This document shows positions 24,001 through 32,984 of a DNA stretch of 64,000 nucleotides, piece after piece. Within the stretch, counting starts at the first letter, position 1. The number at the start of each line of letters is the position of its first letter. The stretch lies in NCBI RefSeq assembly GCF_010548305.1, contig NZ_JAAGLV010000004.1:372001-436000 (forward strand). Direction: 5' to 3'. Below the pieces are notes generated by a model. It saw only the letters and a program-made list of their open reading frames with translations. It did not search any database and had not been told where the DNA came from. A program made the translations under genes and the position numbers. This DNA is from Streptomyces sp. SID13031. Lineage in GTDB: Bacteria > Actinomycetota > Actinomycetes > Propionibacteriales > Kribbellaceae.

Positions 24001-24639
24001 ATGAGTGAACAGGTCAAGGTCGTCGTCGTGGACGGCCACACGCTGGTCAGGTTCGGCCTGACCGGACTGGTCGGACAAGAGCCGGACCTGGAGCTCGTCG
24101 GCGAGACAGGCCTCGGCGCCGAGGCAATGGCGATAGTGGCGACCGCCAAACCCGACGTACTGGTCCTGGAGGCCGTCCTGCCAGACCTGGACGGCTTGCA
24201 GGTGGCCCGCGACTTCCGGGACCAGTATGCCGAGCTGGGTATCGTCCTGCTCGCCTCGGACGGCCGGGACGACGTCCTCTTCCAAGCGCTCGAATCAGGA
24301 GTCTCCGCCTTCGTCACCAACACAGCGCCGATCGAGGAAGTCCTTGCGGCGATCCGGCATGCAGCAGTAGCAGCCACGAGCTTCACCGCGAGCGGCCTGG
24401 CGCCTGCAATGGCCAGGCGCGACCAACCCTCCGCCCAGCCACTTCTGAGTCCCCGTGAAGCCGAGGTGCTCTCCCTGCTCGGCCAGGGCCTCTCAGTACG
24501 CGCGATCGCCACTTCGCTCTGCGTCAGCATCTCCACGGCCAAGACCTACGTGGCACGGCTCTACGAGAAGCTCGGCGCCTCCAACCGCGCCCAGGCGATC
24601 ATGAACGCCCTGAAGCTCGGCCTGCTGCAGTCCTCGTGA
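24001..24639 (+). CDS. LuxR/NarL-type response regulator 3 with pseudo-receiver
   Basis: The 212-residue paralogue of the regulators at 14500 and 15623 keeps the LuxR HTH (LSPREAEVLSLLGQGLS through EKLGASNRAQAIMNALKLG), but its receiver has lost the chemistry. The phospho-acceptor position is Glu57 (VLVLEAVLP), Thr85 is Ala, Lys107 is Asn (VTNTAP), and the acidic pair is Asp-Gly. Glu57 may mimic phosphorylation, so the protein may be constitutively active or respond to something else. GGGGGAGAAG precedes the ATG. It closes the pilus locus. Confidence 0.88.
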   Translation: MSEQVKVVVVDGHTLVRFGLTGLVGQEPDLELVGETGLGAEAMAIVATAKPDVLVLEAVLPDLDGLQVARDFRDQYAELGIVLLASDGRDDVLFQALESGVSAFVTNTAPIEEVLAAIRHAAVAATSFTASGLAPAMARRDQPSAQPLLSPREAEVLSLLGQGLSVRAIATSLCVSISTAKTYVARLYEKLGASNRAQAIMNALKLGLLQSS

Positions 24640-24666
24640 CTCACCCGGGAGAGCTACTCTCTCCCG

Positions 24667-25278
24667 GTGGACGACCGACGCGTAGTGGTACTAGTCGTCC
24701 CGGCAGCCGGTACTTGGGCCCCGCCGGGCCGAACCCCCGACGCTTGGCGCCTGGCGCTAGCGGAGGACACGTACGAAGTACTGGCTTCTCTGGACCGAGT
24801 AGACGTCGCAGTAGCCGTTGCTGGTGGAGACGAAGCTGGTCTGTCGGAGGTGGCCGCTCTGACCTGGCCCGACACCCCCGTGTACGCCGTGGACCCCGCG
24901 CGCCCCGTCCTGGACGCAGTCGACCAGGCCGGCCCCGCCGCGGCGGTTGTAGCCGTCAGCTTCGACGTACCCGATCTCCCAGGGCTTCTGATCGGCAAAC
25001 TGTTCCGCGCCCTCGGCTCGGCCGACCTGGCTGTCACCCCCGCGGAAGACGGCTCTCTCGCGGCCATCGGCATCAAACTCCCGACGGCCTCCTGGGTCAC
25101 GGCTGCCGCGCCGACCTTCGACACCCCACTGGCGGAGCTGGAGAACCTCAAGCCCCGCCGCCACGCCATCGCCCTCGGCCCCGGCTGGCACCGTCTGCGT
25201 TCAAACGCTGACTTGGCGCGACTGGACCCCGGCCTAGAAGGCTGGGACGCCACCAGATCCCTACTTCGAGGTGCTTGA
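24667..25278 (+). CDS. DUF2064/glycosyltransferase A-like protein
   Basis: A 203-residue protein. The order of an N-terminal beta-alpha unit (VVVLVVPAAGTWAPPG), a run AVSFDVPDLPGLLIGKLFRALGSADLAVTPAEDGSLAAIGIKLP, and a short C-terminal part resembles the DUF2064 branch of nucleotide-sugar transferase-like folds (consensus SDxPxL...ADAVLGPAEDGGYxAIGL). The acidic metal-binding Asp pair is partly conserved (FDVPD). It could be a CofC- or glycosyltransferase-like enzyme; no function is established. The GTG is 6 nt after TACTCT, so the gene is probably leaderless and independent of the pilus operon. Confidence 0.5.
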   Translation: MDDRRVVVLVVPAAGTWAPPGRTPDAWRLALAEDTYEVLASLDRVDVAVAVAGGDEAGLSEVAALTWPDTPVYAVDPARPVLDAVDQAGPAAAVVAVSFDVPDLPGLLIGKLFRALGSADLAVTPAEDGSLAAIGIKLPTASWVTAAAPTFDTPLAELENLKPRRHAIALGPGWHRLRSNADLARLDPGLEGWDATRSLLRGA

Positions 25279-25446
25279 GCCGTCACCTTCTCGCCGCTGG
25301 CTCGTTTCACCAGGCAGCGGGGACATGGGGGAATTTCCACGGGGACCTGTGGCCGTCGTCGCAACCGACTGCCGGTGCCGTTCAGGGGCGGTTCTACCGA
25401 CAGCCGGGGAAGGGGGGAGCGACGACGGCCCCACCCAGTCACAACC

Positions 25447-25482
25447 GTGTGCGGGCCGACAGACAGGGACCGGCCCGCACAC
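25447..25482. terminator. Bidirectional 12-bp hairpin
   Basis: GTGTGCGGGCCG (25447-25458) pairs perfectly with CGGCCCGCACAC (25471-25482) between convergent genes. The rest of 25279-25507 shows nothing else. Confidence 0.7.
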
Positions 25483-25507
25483 CCCGCCTCGACACGCCAA
25501 CTGCTGA

Positions 25508-26050
25508 CTAGCCGATCGGCCGGTAGGACCTTTCGACGAGTTTCTCGACAGCCGAATCGATACCGCTCGGCAGCTCGCCGACACCGAACCACGCCAGGTC
25601 GTGCGATTCCTCACTGACCACGTACTCCGTCCCCGCCGCGGCCGTCACCCGGAACTGGACGTCCAGGTGGAACCTGCCTTTGCAGCCGCCGGCCGTGAGC
25701 TCATGACGCGACAGCTGTAGCGGAACCGGATCGATCAGCAACCCGCTCAGTCCGGACTCCTCGGTCGCCTCCCGTAGCGCCGCGCCCGACAGCGTCGTGT
25801 CGCCCATCTCACAGTGCCCGCCGAGCTGCAGCCACCGGTTCACCAGGCCGTGCAGCGTCAACAGCACCCTGGGCGTCGCCGGATCCACGACCAGCGCGCT
25901 CGCCGTCAGATGCTCGGGCCGGGACGAGCGCCACATCCCGTCCTCATGCCCGGCCAAGTACTTCAGATAGTGCTCCCGCAGCTCAGCCTGCTCGGCATCC
26001 GGCGGATCCCAGCCAGTCAGTACTGCGGTCGCATCCGCGTGCAAACTCAC
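25508..26050 (-). CDS. NUDIX hydrolase
   Basis: A 180-residue protein. The Nudix box reads GHCEMGDTTLSGAALREATEESGL, matching the consensus with the Glu cluster intact; the upstream stretch LTASALVVDPATPRVLLTLHG is the typical beta-strand pair. The substrate is unknown. The GTG start overlaps the stop codon of the upstream DUF2342 gene (GTGA), so the two are co-transcribed and translationally coupled. Confidence 0.85.
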   Translation of the reverse strand: MSLHADATAVLTGWDPPDAEQAELREHYLKYLAGHEDGMWRSSRPEHLTASALVVDPATPRVLLTLHGLVNRWLQLGGHCEMGDTTLSGAALREATEESGLSGLLIDPVPLQLSRHELTAGGCKGRFHLDVQFRVTAAAGTEYVVSEESHDLAWFGVGELPSGIDSAVEKLVERSYRPIG

Positions 26051-27366
26051 TTGTCGCCTGAACCGCCCTTGTCGCCTGAACTGTCGCCCTCGTCGGTCGG
26101 GCGGTCCTCGTCGGTGAAGAAGTCGCTGATGTCGATGTCCGCCAGCTCACCCGCGTGCTGAGCGAACCCGATCGGGTCATCCAGATCAGCAGCGCTCGGC
26201 AGCAGATCCGGGTGCGACCACAGCTCGTCGCGCCCATCGACCCCACGGGCATCCCGTACTGCGGCCCACAGGTTTGCCGCGTCCCGCAGCCGCCGGGGCC
26301 GGAGCTGCAACCCGACCAGGGTGGCGAAGGTCTGCTCCGCCGGACCCCCGGCCGCGCGACGACGGCGTACGGTCTCTGCCAGCTGTACTGCGGCCGGCAT
26401 CCGGTCCTTGGTGGCCTCCCGGACGACGTCGTCGACCCAGCCCTCGACCAGCGCGAGCGCCGTCTCCAGCCGGAGCAGTGCCGCCTTCTGCGCCTCGGAG
26501 TCCTCGGGCTCGAACAGGCCGCCCGCGAGGGCCTCCTGGATGGCTTCCGGGTTCTGCGGGTCGATCTCGGACATCGCGCGCTCGATCTTCCCGCTGTCGA
26601 CCTCGATCCCCGCGGCATAGTCACCGACCGCGGCGAACAGGTGCTGCCGCAGCCACGGCACTCCGGCGAACAGCCGCTGGTGCGCGCACTCGCGCAGTGC
26701 GAGGTACAGGCGGACGTCCTCGTCGGTGAGCTCCAGGCCCTCGGCGAACTTCGCCACGTTGTCGGGGATCAGTACCGCCTGGCCGGCCGGGCCGAGCGGC
26801 AGGCCGATGTCGGAGGAGCTGACCACCTCGCCGGCCAGCTCACCCAGCGCCTGACCGACCTGGGCGCCGAAGATCGAGCCGCCGAGCTGACGGAGCATGC
26901 CGCCCATCGGTCCGGCCAGCTGCTGCGCCTCGGCGGGCAGGGCGCCGCCCATCGCGCCGGCGACGTGCTCGGCGACCGGGTCGACGACCGTCTGCCAGAC
27001 CGGCAGGGTGTTCTCCACCCACTCCGCCCGGCTCCAGGCCGCTGACGTGGCCGATGCCTCGGGCAGCGTGGTCGCGGGGTCGAGCCAGTGCTCGGCCAGC
27101 CGCACCGCGTCGGCGACGCGCTCGGTGTCGGTCGGCGTGACGGACCTGTCCCCGGCAGCGGAGACGGTCTTGCGCGCGATGTCCTTGGCCAGGTCCCAGT
27201 TCACCGGCTTGCCGTCACCCGAACCGCTGAGCAGCTGCTGGACCTGCGCGAAGATCGCGTTCAGGTCTACGCCGTCAGCGCCGCCAGGGCCGGCCGCACC
27301 GGAGAACTGCTGGAACATGGCCTCGAACGGAGTTCCCTTGAACGGGTTGTCCGGTTCGTCGCTCAT
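26047..27366 (-). CDS. DUF2342 family zincin-like protein
   Basis: The 439-residue protein has a Gly/Asp-rich N-terminus (MSDEPDNPFKGTPFEAMFQQ), and a helical core with MGGMLRQLGGSIFGAQVGQALGELAGEV and LREC-AHQRLFAGVPWLRQHL. This is the DUF2342 / F420-associated zincin family of actinobacteria. The canonical HExxH is not present; ECAHQ stands in its place, so protease activity is doubtful. The C-terminal 30 residues are acidic and low-complexity. AGGAAGG precedes the ATG. It forms a two-gene operon with the NUDIX hydrolase. Confidence 0.85.
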   Translation of the reverse strand: MSDEPDNPFKGTPFEAMFQQFSGAAGPGGADGVDLNAIFAQVQQLLSGSGDGKPVNWDLAKDIARKTVSAAGDRSVTPTDTERVADAVRLAEHWLDPATTLPEASATSAAWSRAEWVENTLPVWQTVVDPVAEHVAGAMGGALPAEAQQLAGPMGGMLRQLGGSIFGAQVGQALGELAGEVVSSSDIGLPLGPAGQAVLIPDNVAKFAEGLELTDEDVRLYLALRECAHQRLFAGVPWLRQHLFAAVGDYAAGIEVDSGKIERAMSEIDPQNPEAIQEALAGGLFEPEDSEAQKAALLRLETALALVEGWVDDVVREATKDRMPAAVQLAETVRRRRAAGGPAEQTFATLVGLQLRPRRLRDAANLWAAVRDARGVDGRDELWSHPDLLPSAADLDDPIGFAQHAGELADIDISDFFTDEDRPTDEGDSSGDKGGSGDK

Positions 27367-27518
27367 CGGAGTGGGCCTTCCTGTGCAGGTGGGGCGTACT
27401 ACTCCAACGTACTGGTTGCCCGGCTCCGTTCCTCCGAAGGCGAACGGATTACCGTAGTAGGCGGCCGCTGGTGCGACAGTGTAGACAGTATGGTGCGCGC
27501 AGAGAGTAAGGACCGATC

Positions 27519-27944
27519 ATGACCGAGACCATCAGGCTGCTGGACATCCGCGACTCCGCGCTGTCCAGCGACGAGGTGCTGGCCGCGATCGCCGACCCGG
27601 GCGCCGGCGGTACCGCGCTGTTCATCGGTACCGTCCGCAACCACGACCACAATCTCCCGGTCGACGAGCTCACCTACGAGGCGCACCCGGACGCGCTCAA
27701 ACACCTCCGGGTCGTCGCCGATCGGGTCTGCGAGAACCCCGCCGTGACCGCCTTGGCGGCCGTGCACCGCACCGGAGTACTGACCGTCGGTGACACGGCT
27801 GTGATCGTCGGTGTGGCCGCCGCGCACCGCGATGTCGCCTTCGCCGCCTGCCGTCAGTTGATCGACGAGCTCAAGGCGGAGGTTCCGATTTGGAAACACC
27901 AGCGCTTCACCGACGGTGCGAGCGAGTGGGTAGGCACTTGCTGA
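27519..27944 (+). CDS. moaE: Molybdopterin synthase catalytic subunit MoaE
   Basis: The 141-residue protein has the MoaE signatures: LFIGTVRNHDHN near residue 35-46, LTYEAHPDALKHL, AAVHRTGVLTVGDTAVIVGVAAAHRD, and the C-terminal active-site region LIDELKAEVPIWKHQRF with the two conserved Lys residues. It transfers sulfur from MoaD to precursor Z to make molybdopterin, the cofactor also needed by the YdeP-type oxidoreductase at 7042. No moaD is adjacent. AAGGA precedes the ATG. It is divergent from the DUF2342 operon. Confidence 0.93.
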   Translation: MTETIRLLDIRDSALSSDEVLAAIADPGAGGTALFIGTVRNHDHNLPVDELTYEAHPDALKHLRVVADRVCENPAVTALAAVHRTGVLTVGDTAVIVGVAAAHRDVAFAACRQLIDELKAEVPIWKHQRFTDGASEWVGTC

Positions 27945-27960
27945 CCCGTACGCTGGGCGC

Positions 27961-27978
27961 ATGAAGGTGGCCGGATGA
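27961..27978 (+). CDS. Possible leaderless 5-codon upstream ORF
   Basis: ATG-AAG-GTG-GCC-GGA-TGA encodes MKVAG. The ATG is 6 nt after TACGCT (27949-27954), the leaderless promoter layout seen elsewhere in the window, and the TGA overlaps the ATG of the next gene (ATGA). The mini-ORF itself contains AAGGTGG, the next gene's ribosome binding site. No direct evidence shows that it is translated. Confidence 0.35.
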   Translation: MKVAG

Positions 27979-28214
27979 AGGTCTTGGCGTGGCTGGCGTT
28001 CCCGCTGGTCGCCACCGCCCTGGCGATGTGCTGGGCGGCTTGGCGCGGGCGGAGTCGCGGTCCCCGCCGGTCCGGTGGCGCCTTCGCCTCGGTGGAGGAG
28101 TTCCGCCGCTTCAACGAAGCGGTGGCCGCGCCCAGTCCCCGCTCCACCCCTGAGCCGCGCCGCGGGCTGCGGGGTCTCTTCCGGAAACTCAAGATCGCAG
28201 GGCAGGGTTCGTGA
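27975..28214 (+). CDS. Small single-span membrane protein
   Basis: A 79-residue protein with an N-terminal membrane segment (VLAWLAFPLVATALAMCWAAW) followed by a basic, Pro/Arg-rich cytoplasmic tail ending FRKLKIAGQGS. It is located between moaE and the YlbL-type protease gene, with a 4-bp GTGA overlap with the latter, so it is probably a small partner in that operon. No family is recognised. Confidence 0.65.
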   Translation: MKVLAWLAFPLVATALAMCWAAWRGRSRGPRRSGGAFASVEEFRRFNEAVAAPSPRSTPEPRRGLRGLFRKLKIAGQGS

Positions 28215-29248
28215 CACGTCGCACCGCCACGCTGGTCACCTCGATCGTCGTGCTCATCATCACGCTCGGACTGGTCACCGTCTTCCCGGTGCCGTTCGTC
28301 TCCTTCAGCCCGGGGCCGGTGAAGAACACCCTGGGCGAGTCGAAGGGCAAGCCGGTGGTCGAGATCACCGGTCACGAGACCTTCCCGACCACGGGCGAGC
28401 TGGACCTCACCACCGTGAGCGTCACCTCGCCGGACCGTGAGCTGACCCTGCCGCAGGCGATGCGCAACTGGCTCGACCCGCACCACGACCTGTTCCCGCG
28501 CGACATCATCTACCCGCCGGAGCAGAGCGCCGACGAGGTCGAGCAGCAGAACACCGCGGAGATGACCGGCTCGCAGGACAGTGCCGTCGCGGCCGCCCTG
28601 CAAGAGGCGAAGGTGCCGTTCAAGCCGAAGGTCTCGACGGTCTCCAAGGACAGCCCGGCCGACGGCAAGCTCAAGCCCGGCGACATCGTGCTGCAGGTCG
28701 ACGGCACCACGCCGACCCAGGTCCCGCAGGTCGGCGAGCTGGTCCGCAAGCACCAGGTCGGCCAGGACATCAGCTTCCTGATCAGCCGCGCCGGCAAGCA
28801 GCAGACCGTCGTGGTGAAGACCGCCGCCACCCCCGGCGACGCCAAGCGGCCGATGGTCGGCATCACGATCGGCGTCGACTCGGCGGTCAAGGTGACGGTG
28901 AACCTCGGCCAGGACATCGGCGGCCCGAGCGCCGGTACCGCGTTCGCGCTGGCCATCTACGACAAGCTGACCGACGGCGACCTGCTGGCCGGCAAGCACA
29001 TCGCCGGCACCGGCACCATCGACGCGCTCGGCCAGGTCGGCGCGATCGGCGGCATCCAGCAGAAGATCGCGGGCGCCAAGAAGGACGGCGCGACCGTCTT
29101 CCTGGTACCGGGTCCGAACTGCGAGGCCGCTCTGCACGCCGGCGTGGACGGCATCCGCCTGGTGAAGATCACGACGCTGCACGAGGCGATCGACGCTTTG
29201 AAAGCACTGGCCAGTGGAACTGGAGACGTCCCGGCATGCACGAAGTAG
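28211..29248 (+). CDS. YlbL-type PDZ/Lon-like membrane protease
   Basis: The 345-residue protein has an N-terminal membrane segment (residues 9-29), an extracytoplasmic beta-rich domain, a PDZ domain at about 125-205 (VSKDSPADGKLKPGDIVLQVDG), and a C-terminal Lon-like S16 domain with the Ser in GGPSAG (about residue 240) and the Lys in IGGIQQKIAGAKKDG, forming the Ser-Lys dyad. It faces the outside of the membrane and degrades or processes envelope proteins; the substrate is unknown. The GTG overlaps the preceding gene. Confidence 0.9.
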   Translation: MTRRTATLVTSIVVLIITLGLVTVFPVPFVSFSPGPVKNTLGESKGKPVVEITGHETFPTTGELDLTTVSVTSPDRELTLPQAMRNWLDPHHDLFPRDIIYPPEQSADEVEQQNTAEMTGSQDSAVAAALQEAKVPFKPKVSTVSKDSPADGKLKPGDIVLQVDGTTPTQVPQVGELVRKHQVGQDISFLISRAGKQQTVVVKTAATPGDAKRPMVGITIGVDSAVKVTVNLGQDIGGPSAGTAFALAIYDKLTDGDLLAGKHIAGTGTIDALGQVGAIGGIQQKIAGAKKDGATVFLVPGPNCEAALHAGVDGIRLVKITTLHEAIDALKALASGTGDVPACTK

Positions 29249-29856
29249 GACCTGACAACACCATCCCCGCCGACGCGCTGAGCCAGGCGGTGATCGAGAT
29301 CGAGCGGCATGTCAGCAGCGCGGGCTGGGATCAGCCCGCGCAGCTGTTCGCGCTGGTACCGACCGGAGATCTGCTCGCCGCCGAGCCACAGCTGGCCGCC
29401 GAGCTGGGTGCGGACGACGCGTCCCAGCCGCTCACCCCGGTCGCCCAGGGCGAGCTGCCCGGTGGCATGGACGACGAGCACCTGGCCGAGGCGCTGGCCC
29501 GGATCGAGTGGCCGGAAGCGGTGAGCGGCTGTGCGGTCGCGGTCGAGCGGGTGGTGCTGCCGGCCTCGGTCGAGACCGGCCTGACCGCTGCCGAGTCCGA
29601 CGCCGAGCTGGCCCGGCTGGCGGGTTCCGATCCGCGCCGGCACGAAGTACGGATGGTGGCCGCTGTCCTGCGCGACGGGGACCGGTTCGGCGCCGTCCGG
29701 CTGCGCACGCATGACGAGGACAGCGCGGTACTCACCGGCGTCGACTTGGTCCCAACGCTTTGCCAAGTACTGTCATTGACATTCGAGCCAACGACTTCAG
29801 GCAGTCCTGGTTCTGTGCTGGGCGGTACGAGTGACAACGAGGAGAAGCTGCCATGA
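29236..29856 (+). CDS. PPA1309 family protein
   Basis: The 206-residue protein is recognisable from QAVIEIERHVSSAGWDQPAQLFALVPT at the N-terminus, LARIEWPEAVSGCAVAVERVVLP in the middle and RRHEVRMVAAVLRDGDRFGAVRLR near the C-terminus. This is an actinobacterial family named after a Propionibacterium acnes protein. Its function is unknown. The start overlaps the protease gene by 13 bp and the stop overlaps the UPF0182 start, so the three genes are a tight operon, as in many actinobacteria. Confidence 0.85.
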   Translation: MHEVGPDNTIPADALSQAVIEIERHVSSAGWDQPAQLFALVPTGDLLAAEPQLAAELGADDASQPLTPVAQGELPGGMDDEHLAEALARIEWPEAVSGCAVAVERVVLPASVETGLTAAESDAELARLAGSDPRRHEVRMVAAVLRDGDRFGAVRLRTHDEDSAVLTGVDLVPTLCQVLSLTFEPTTSGSPGSVLGGTSDNEEKLP

Positions 29857-32813
29857 GTGACGGCGTCTACGACATGCCGGAGGAGCCGAGGCGGTCGCGG
29901 CGAACGCCCGGCCAGCGCCCGCGGGCTCTACTGCCCACGATCGCCACCCTGATCGTGCTGCTCATCTTGTTCAGCGTCTTCACCGACGTCTGGACCCAGC
30001 GGCTCTGGTACCGGGCGGTCGATCTCGGCTCGGTGTTCAGCACCGTGCTCGGCACTCGCGTGCTGCTGTTCGTGGTGGTCGGCCTGCTGATGGCCGCCGC
30101 CGTGGTGGCGAACGTGATCGTCGCCTTCCGGACCCGGCCACGGGTCGCCATCGCGCCGTCGCCCAGTCCGGGCTTCGAGCGGTACGGCGACCTGCTGCAG
30201 CAGCGCGGCAAGATCGCCATCGGCGTGCTCGCCACGCTGATGCTGGTCTTCGGCGGCTCGGCCGCGTCGGGGGAGTGGAAGGTCTTCCTGGCCTGGAAGA
30301 ACCGGACCCCGTTCGGCGTCGTCGACAAGCACTTCGGCAAGGACATCTCGTTCTTCGTCTTCGACTACCCGTGGCTGCGCGTACTGCTCGGCTTCGGCTA
30401 CTCGATCGTCCTGCTGTCGCTGGTCGCCGCGATCATCACCCACTACCTGTACGGCGGCTTCCGCCCGTCGGCGAAGGGGCAGAAGGCCTCCGGTGCCGCG
30501 CAGGTGCAGTTCTCCGTGCTGCTCGGCCTGCTGGTCCTGCTGAAGGCGTTCAGCTACTGGCTCGATCGTTTCGGGCTGGCCACGTCCGACAGCAGGCTCT
30601 TCACCGGTATCGCCTACACGGGAGATCATGCCGTCTTGCCCAGCAAGGAGATCCTGGCCGTCATAGCAGTGATCTGTGCCGGCCTCTTCTTCGCCAACGT
30701 GGTCCGCAAGACCTGGCTGCTGCCAGGCGTCGGTACTGTCGTGCTGGTCCTGTCGGCAATCCTGCTCGGCGCGCTCTGGCCGGCTGCCCTGCAGCAGTTG
30801 CGGGTCCGCCCGAGCGAGCCGGTGAAGGAAGCCTCGTACATCACCAAGAACATCGAGGCGACCCGCCAGGCCTACGGTCTGGAGAAGACCAAGGTCATCA
30901 ACTACGACGCGACCACGCAGGCCAAGCCGGAGCAGCTCGTGCAGGACGCCGGCGTCCTGCCGGGCATCCGGCTGATCGACCCGAGCGTTGTCGGGCCGAC
31001 CTTCGAGCAACTGCAGCAGGTCCGCGGCTTCTACGCGTTCCCGACCGACCTGGACGTCGACCGGTACAAGATCAACGGCGAGGTCCGCGACACCGTGATC
31101 GCGGTCCGCGAGGTCGAGATCGACCGGCTGCCGGCCGGCCAGCGCAACTGGAACAACGACCACACCGTCTACACCCACGGGTACGGTGTCGTCGCGGCCA
31201 ACGGCAACCAGCGCGCGGCTGACGGCTCGCCGGTGTGGTCCGAGAAGGACCTGCCGCCGGTCGGCGACCTGGGCGACTACGAGCCGCGGATCTACTTCGG
31301 CGAGCAGTCCCCGAACTACTCGATCGTCGGCGGCGCGAAGGGCGGCGCCCCGGTCGAGCTGGACACCCCGGAAGGCAAGGACGGTGGTCCGCCCACGCTG
31401 AACACCTACACCGGCAAGGGCGGCGTACCGCTCGGCTCGTTCGGCAACAGGTTGCTCTACGCCACCAAGTTCCGCGACGCGAACCTGCTGCTGTCGAGCC
31501 GGGTGAACGATGACTCGAAGATCCTGTACGACCGCAACCCGCGCGAGCGGGTCGAGAAGGCCGCGCCGTGGCTGACCCCGGACGGCGACCCGTACCCGGC
31601 CATCGTCGACGGCCAGGTGGTCTGGATCGTCGACGGCTACACCACGTCCGCGAACTTCCCGTACTCGCAGAAGGTCGCGCTCGACGACAGCACCCGGGAC
31701 ACCACCACGGGCCGCGGCACGATCGCGCAGCAGCCGAGCGAGGAGATCAACTACATCCGCAACTCGGTCAAGGCCGTCGTCAACGCGTACGACGGTTCGG
31801 TCAACCTGTACGCGTGGGACGAGAGCGACCCGCTGCTGAAGACGTGGATGAAGGCCTTCCCGGGCACGGTCAAGCCGCGCTCGGACATCTCGCCCGCGCT
31901 GATGTCGCACCTGCGCTACCCCGAGGACATGTTCAAGGTGCAGCGCGACCTGCTCGCGAAGTACCACGTCACGGACTCGACCACCTGGTACCAGAACAGC
32001 GATCTGTGGCGCGTACCGGCCGACCCGACCGTGAACGCGAGCGGTTCGGACGGGCAGCCGGCGGACCAGCCGCCGTTCTACCTCTCGCTGCGGATGCCGG
32101 ACCAGACCGACACGAAGTTCTCGCTGACCTCGGTCTACGTGCCGAACGCCAACCGGGAGAACCTGACCGGCTTCCTGGCGGTCGATTCCGAGGCTTCGTC
32201 GCCGGACTACGGGCAGTTCCGGATCTTGAAGTTGCCGGGCAACGTCCAGATACCCGGGCCGGGACAGGTCGCGAACAAGTTCCAGACCGACGACGGCATC
32301 AGACAGGCGTTGCTGCCGCTCAACCAGCCGACCAGCGGTGCCAGAGCCCAGTTCGGCAACCTGCTGACCCTGCCACTCGGTGGTGGTCTGCTCTTCGTGC
32401 AACCCGTCTACTCGGTGCGCACCAGCGGTTCGGGTAGCTATCCGGTACTGCGGTACGTGCTGGTCGGGTTCGGAGATCGAGTCGCCTTCGGCACGACCCT
32501 GAAGGAAGCGTTGGCGAAGGTCTTCAACACCAGCGTGGAGACGGGCGAGAAGCCGCCGGGCGGCGAGCCGACAACTCCACCGACGACGACGAACCAGACG
32601 GTTACACAGGCGCTGGCGGAGGCACAGACCGCGTACACGGCCGCACAGGCAGCGCTGAAGTCCGGCAACCTGGCCGAGTACCAGGTGCAGGTCGACAGGA
32701 TGAAGGCGGCGATCGACCGAGCCGTATCGGCCGGCGCGGTGCCGACCACGCCTTCAGGCACACCTTCAGCCCCGACAACCCCAACCAGCCCACCAACCTC
32801 CCCAACGGGCTAG
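29853..32813 (+). CDS. UPF0182 family large membrane protein
   Basis: The 986-residue protein has a set of about seven N-terminal membrane segments (residues about 27-325, e.g. LLPTIATLIVLLILFSVFTDVW) and a large extracytoplasmic domain (about 330-900), then a low-complexity Thr/Pro/Ser tail. Sequences such as PRIYFGEQSPNYSIVG and ILYDRNPRERVEKAAPWLTPDGDPYP are hallmarks of UPF0182 (COG1615). Its role is unknown, and members are about 900-1000 residues, so this is full length. A near-consensus terminator follows. Confidence 0.93.
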   Translation: MSDGVYDMPEEPRRSRRTPGQRPRALLPTIATLIVLLILFSVFTDVWTQRLWYRAVDLGSVFSTVLGTRVLLFVVVGLLMAAAVVANVIVAFRTRPRVAIAPSPSPGFERYGDLLQQRGKIAIGVLATLMLVFGGSAASGEWKVFLAWKNRTPFGVVDKHFGKDISFFVFDYPWLRVLLGFGYSIVLLSLVAAIITHYLYGGFRPSAKGQKASGAAQVQFSVLLGLLVLLKAFSYWLDRFGLATSDSRLFTGIAYTGDHAVLPSKEILAVIAVICAGLFFANVVRKTWLLPGVGTVVLVLSAILLGALWPAALQQLRVRPSEPVKEASYITKNIEATRQAYGLEKTKVINYDATTQAKPEQLVQDAGVLPGIRLIDPSVVGPTFEQLQQVRGFYAFPTDLDVDRYKINGEVRDTVIAVREVEIDRLPAGQRNWNNDHTVYTHGYGVVAANGNQRAADGSPVWSEKDLPPVGDLGDYEPRIYFGEQSPNYSIVGGAKGGAPVELDTPEGKDGGPPTLNTYTGKGGVPLGSFGNRLLYATKFRDANLLLSSRVNDDSKILYDRNPRERVEKAAPWLTPDGDPYPAIVDGQVVWIVDGYTTSANFPYSQKVALDDSTRDTTTGRGTIAQQPSEEINYIRNSVKAVVNAYDGSVNLYAWDESDPLLKTWMKAFPGTVKPRSDISPALMSHLRYPEDMFKVQRDLLAKYHVTDSTTWYQNSDLWRVPADPTVNASGSDGQPADQPPFYLSLRMPDQTDTKFSLTSVYVPNANRENLTGFLAVDSEASSPDYGQFRILKLPGNVQIPGPGQVANKFQTDDGIRQALLPLNQPTSGARAQFGNLLTLPLGGGLLFVQPVYSVRTSGSGSYPVLRYVLVGFGDRVAFGTTLKEALAKVFNTSVETGEKPPGGEPTTPPTTTNQTVTQALAEAQTAYTAAQAALKSGNLAEYQVQVDRMKAAIDRAVSAGAVPTTPSGTPSAPTTPTSPPTSPTG

Positions 32814-32834
32814 CAGTAGTAGTGGTCTTCTGAT

Positions 32835-32875
32835 CCGGGCGGCGGCACCTCTGGTGTCGCCGCCCGGACCTTTTT
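32835..32875 (+). terminator. Rho-independent terminator with U-tract
   Basis: CCGGGCGGCGGCACC pairs with GGTGTCGCCGCCCGG (32835-32867), followed by TTTTT (32871-32875). It lies just after the UPF0182 stop codon. Confidence 0.85.
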
Positions 32876-32984
32876 CCACAGCTCTGAAACTCGTCGCCGG
32901 TTTGACGAAGAACCGGTGCACCTTCTCTGGCAAGGAACCCTTTCACCCGCAGCTCCACCGGGTGCTTCGCCTGAGGAGGCAGCC

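Noticed and set aside
26047..27366. Active HExxH metalloprotease
   Set aside because: The family name suggests a zincin fold, but ECAHQ replaces the canonical motif, so activity cannot be claimed.
29928..32402. An 824-residue open frame antisense to the UPF0182 gene
   Set aside because: It is a shadow of codon bias in high-GC DNA. Its composition is Arg/Gly/Asp-rich without motifs, and the plus strand encodes a clear conserved protein.
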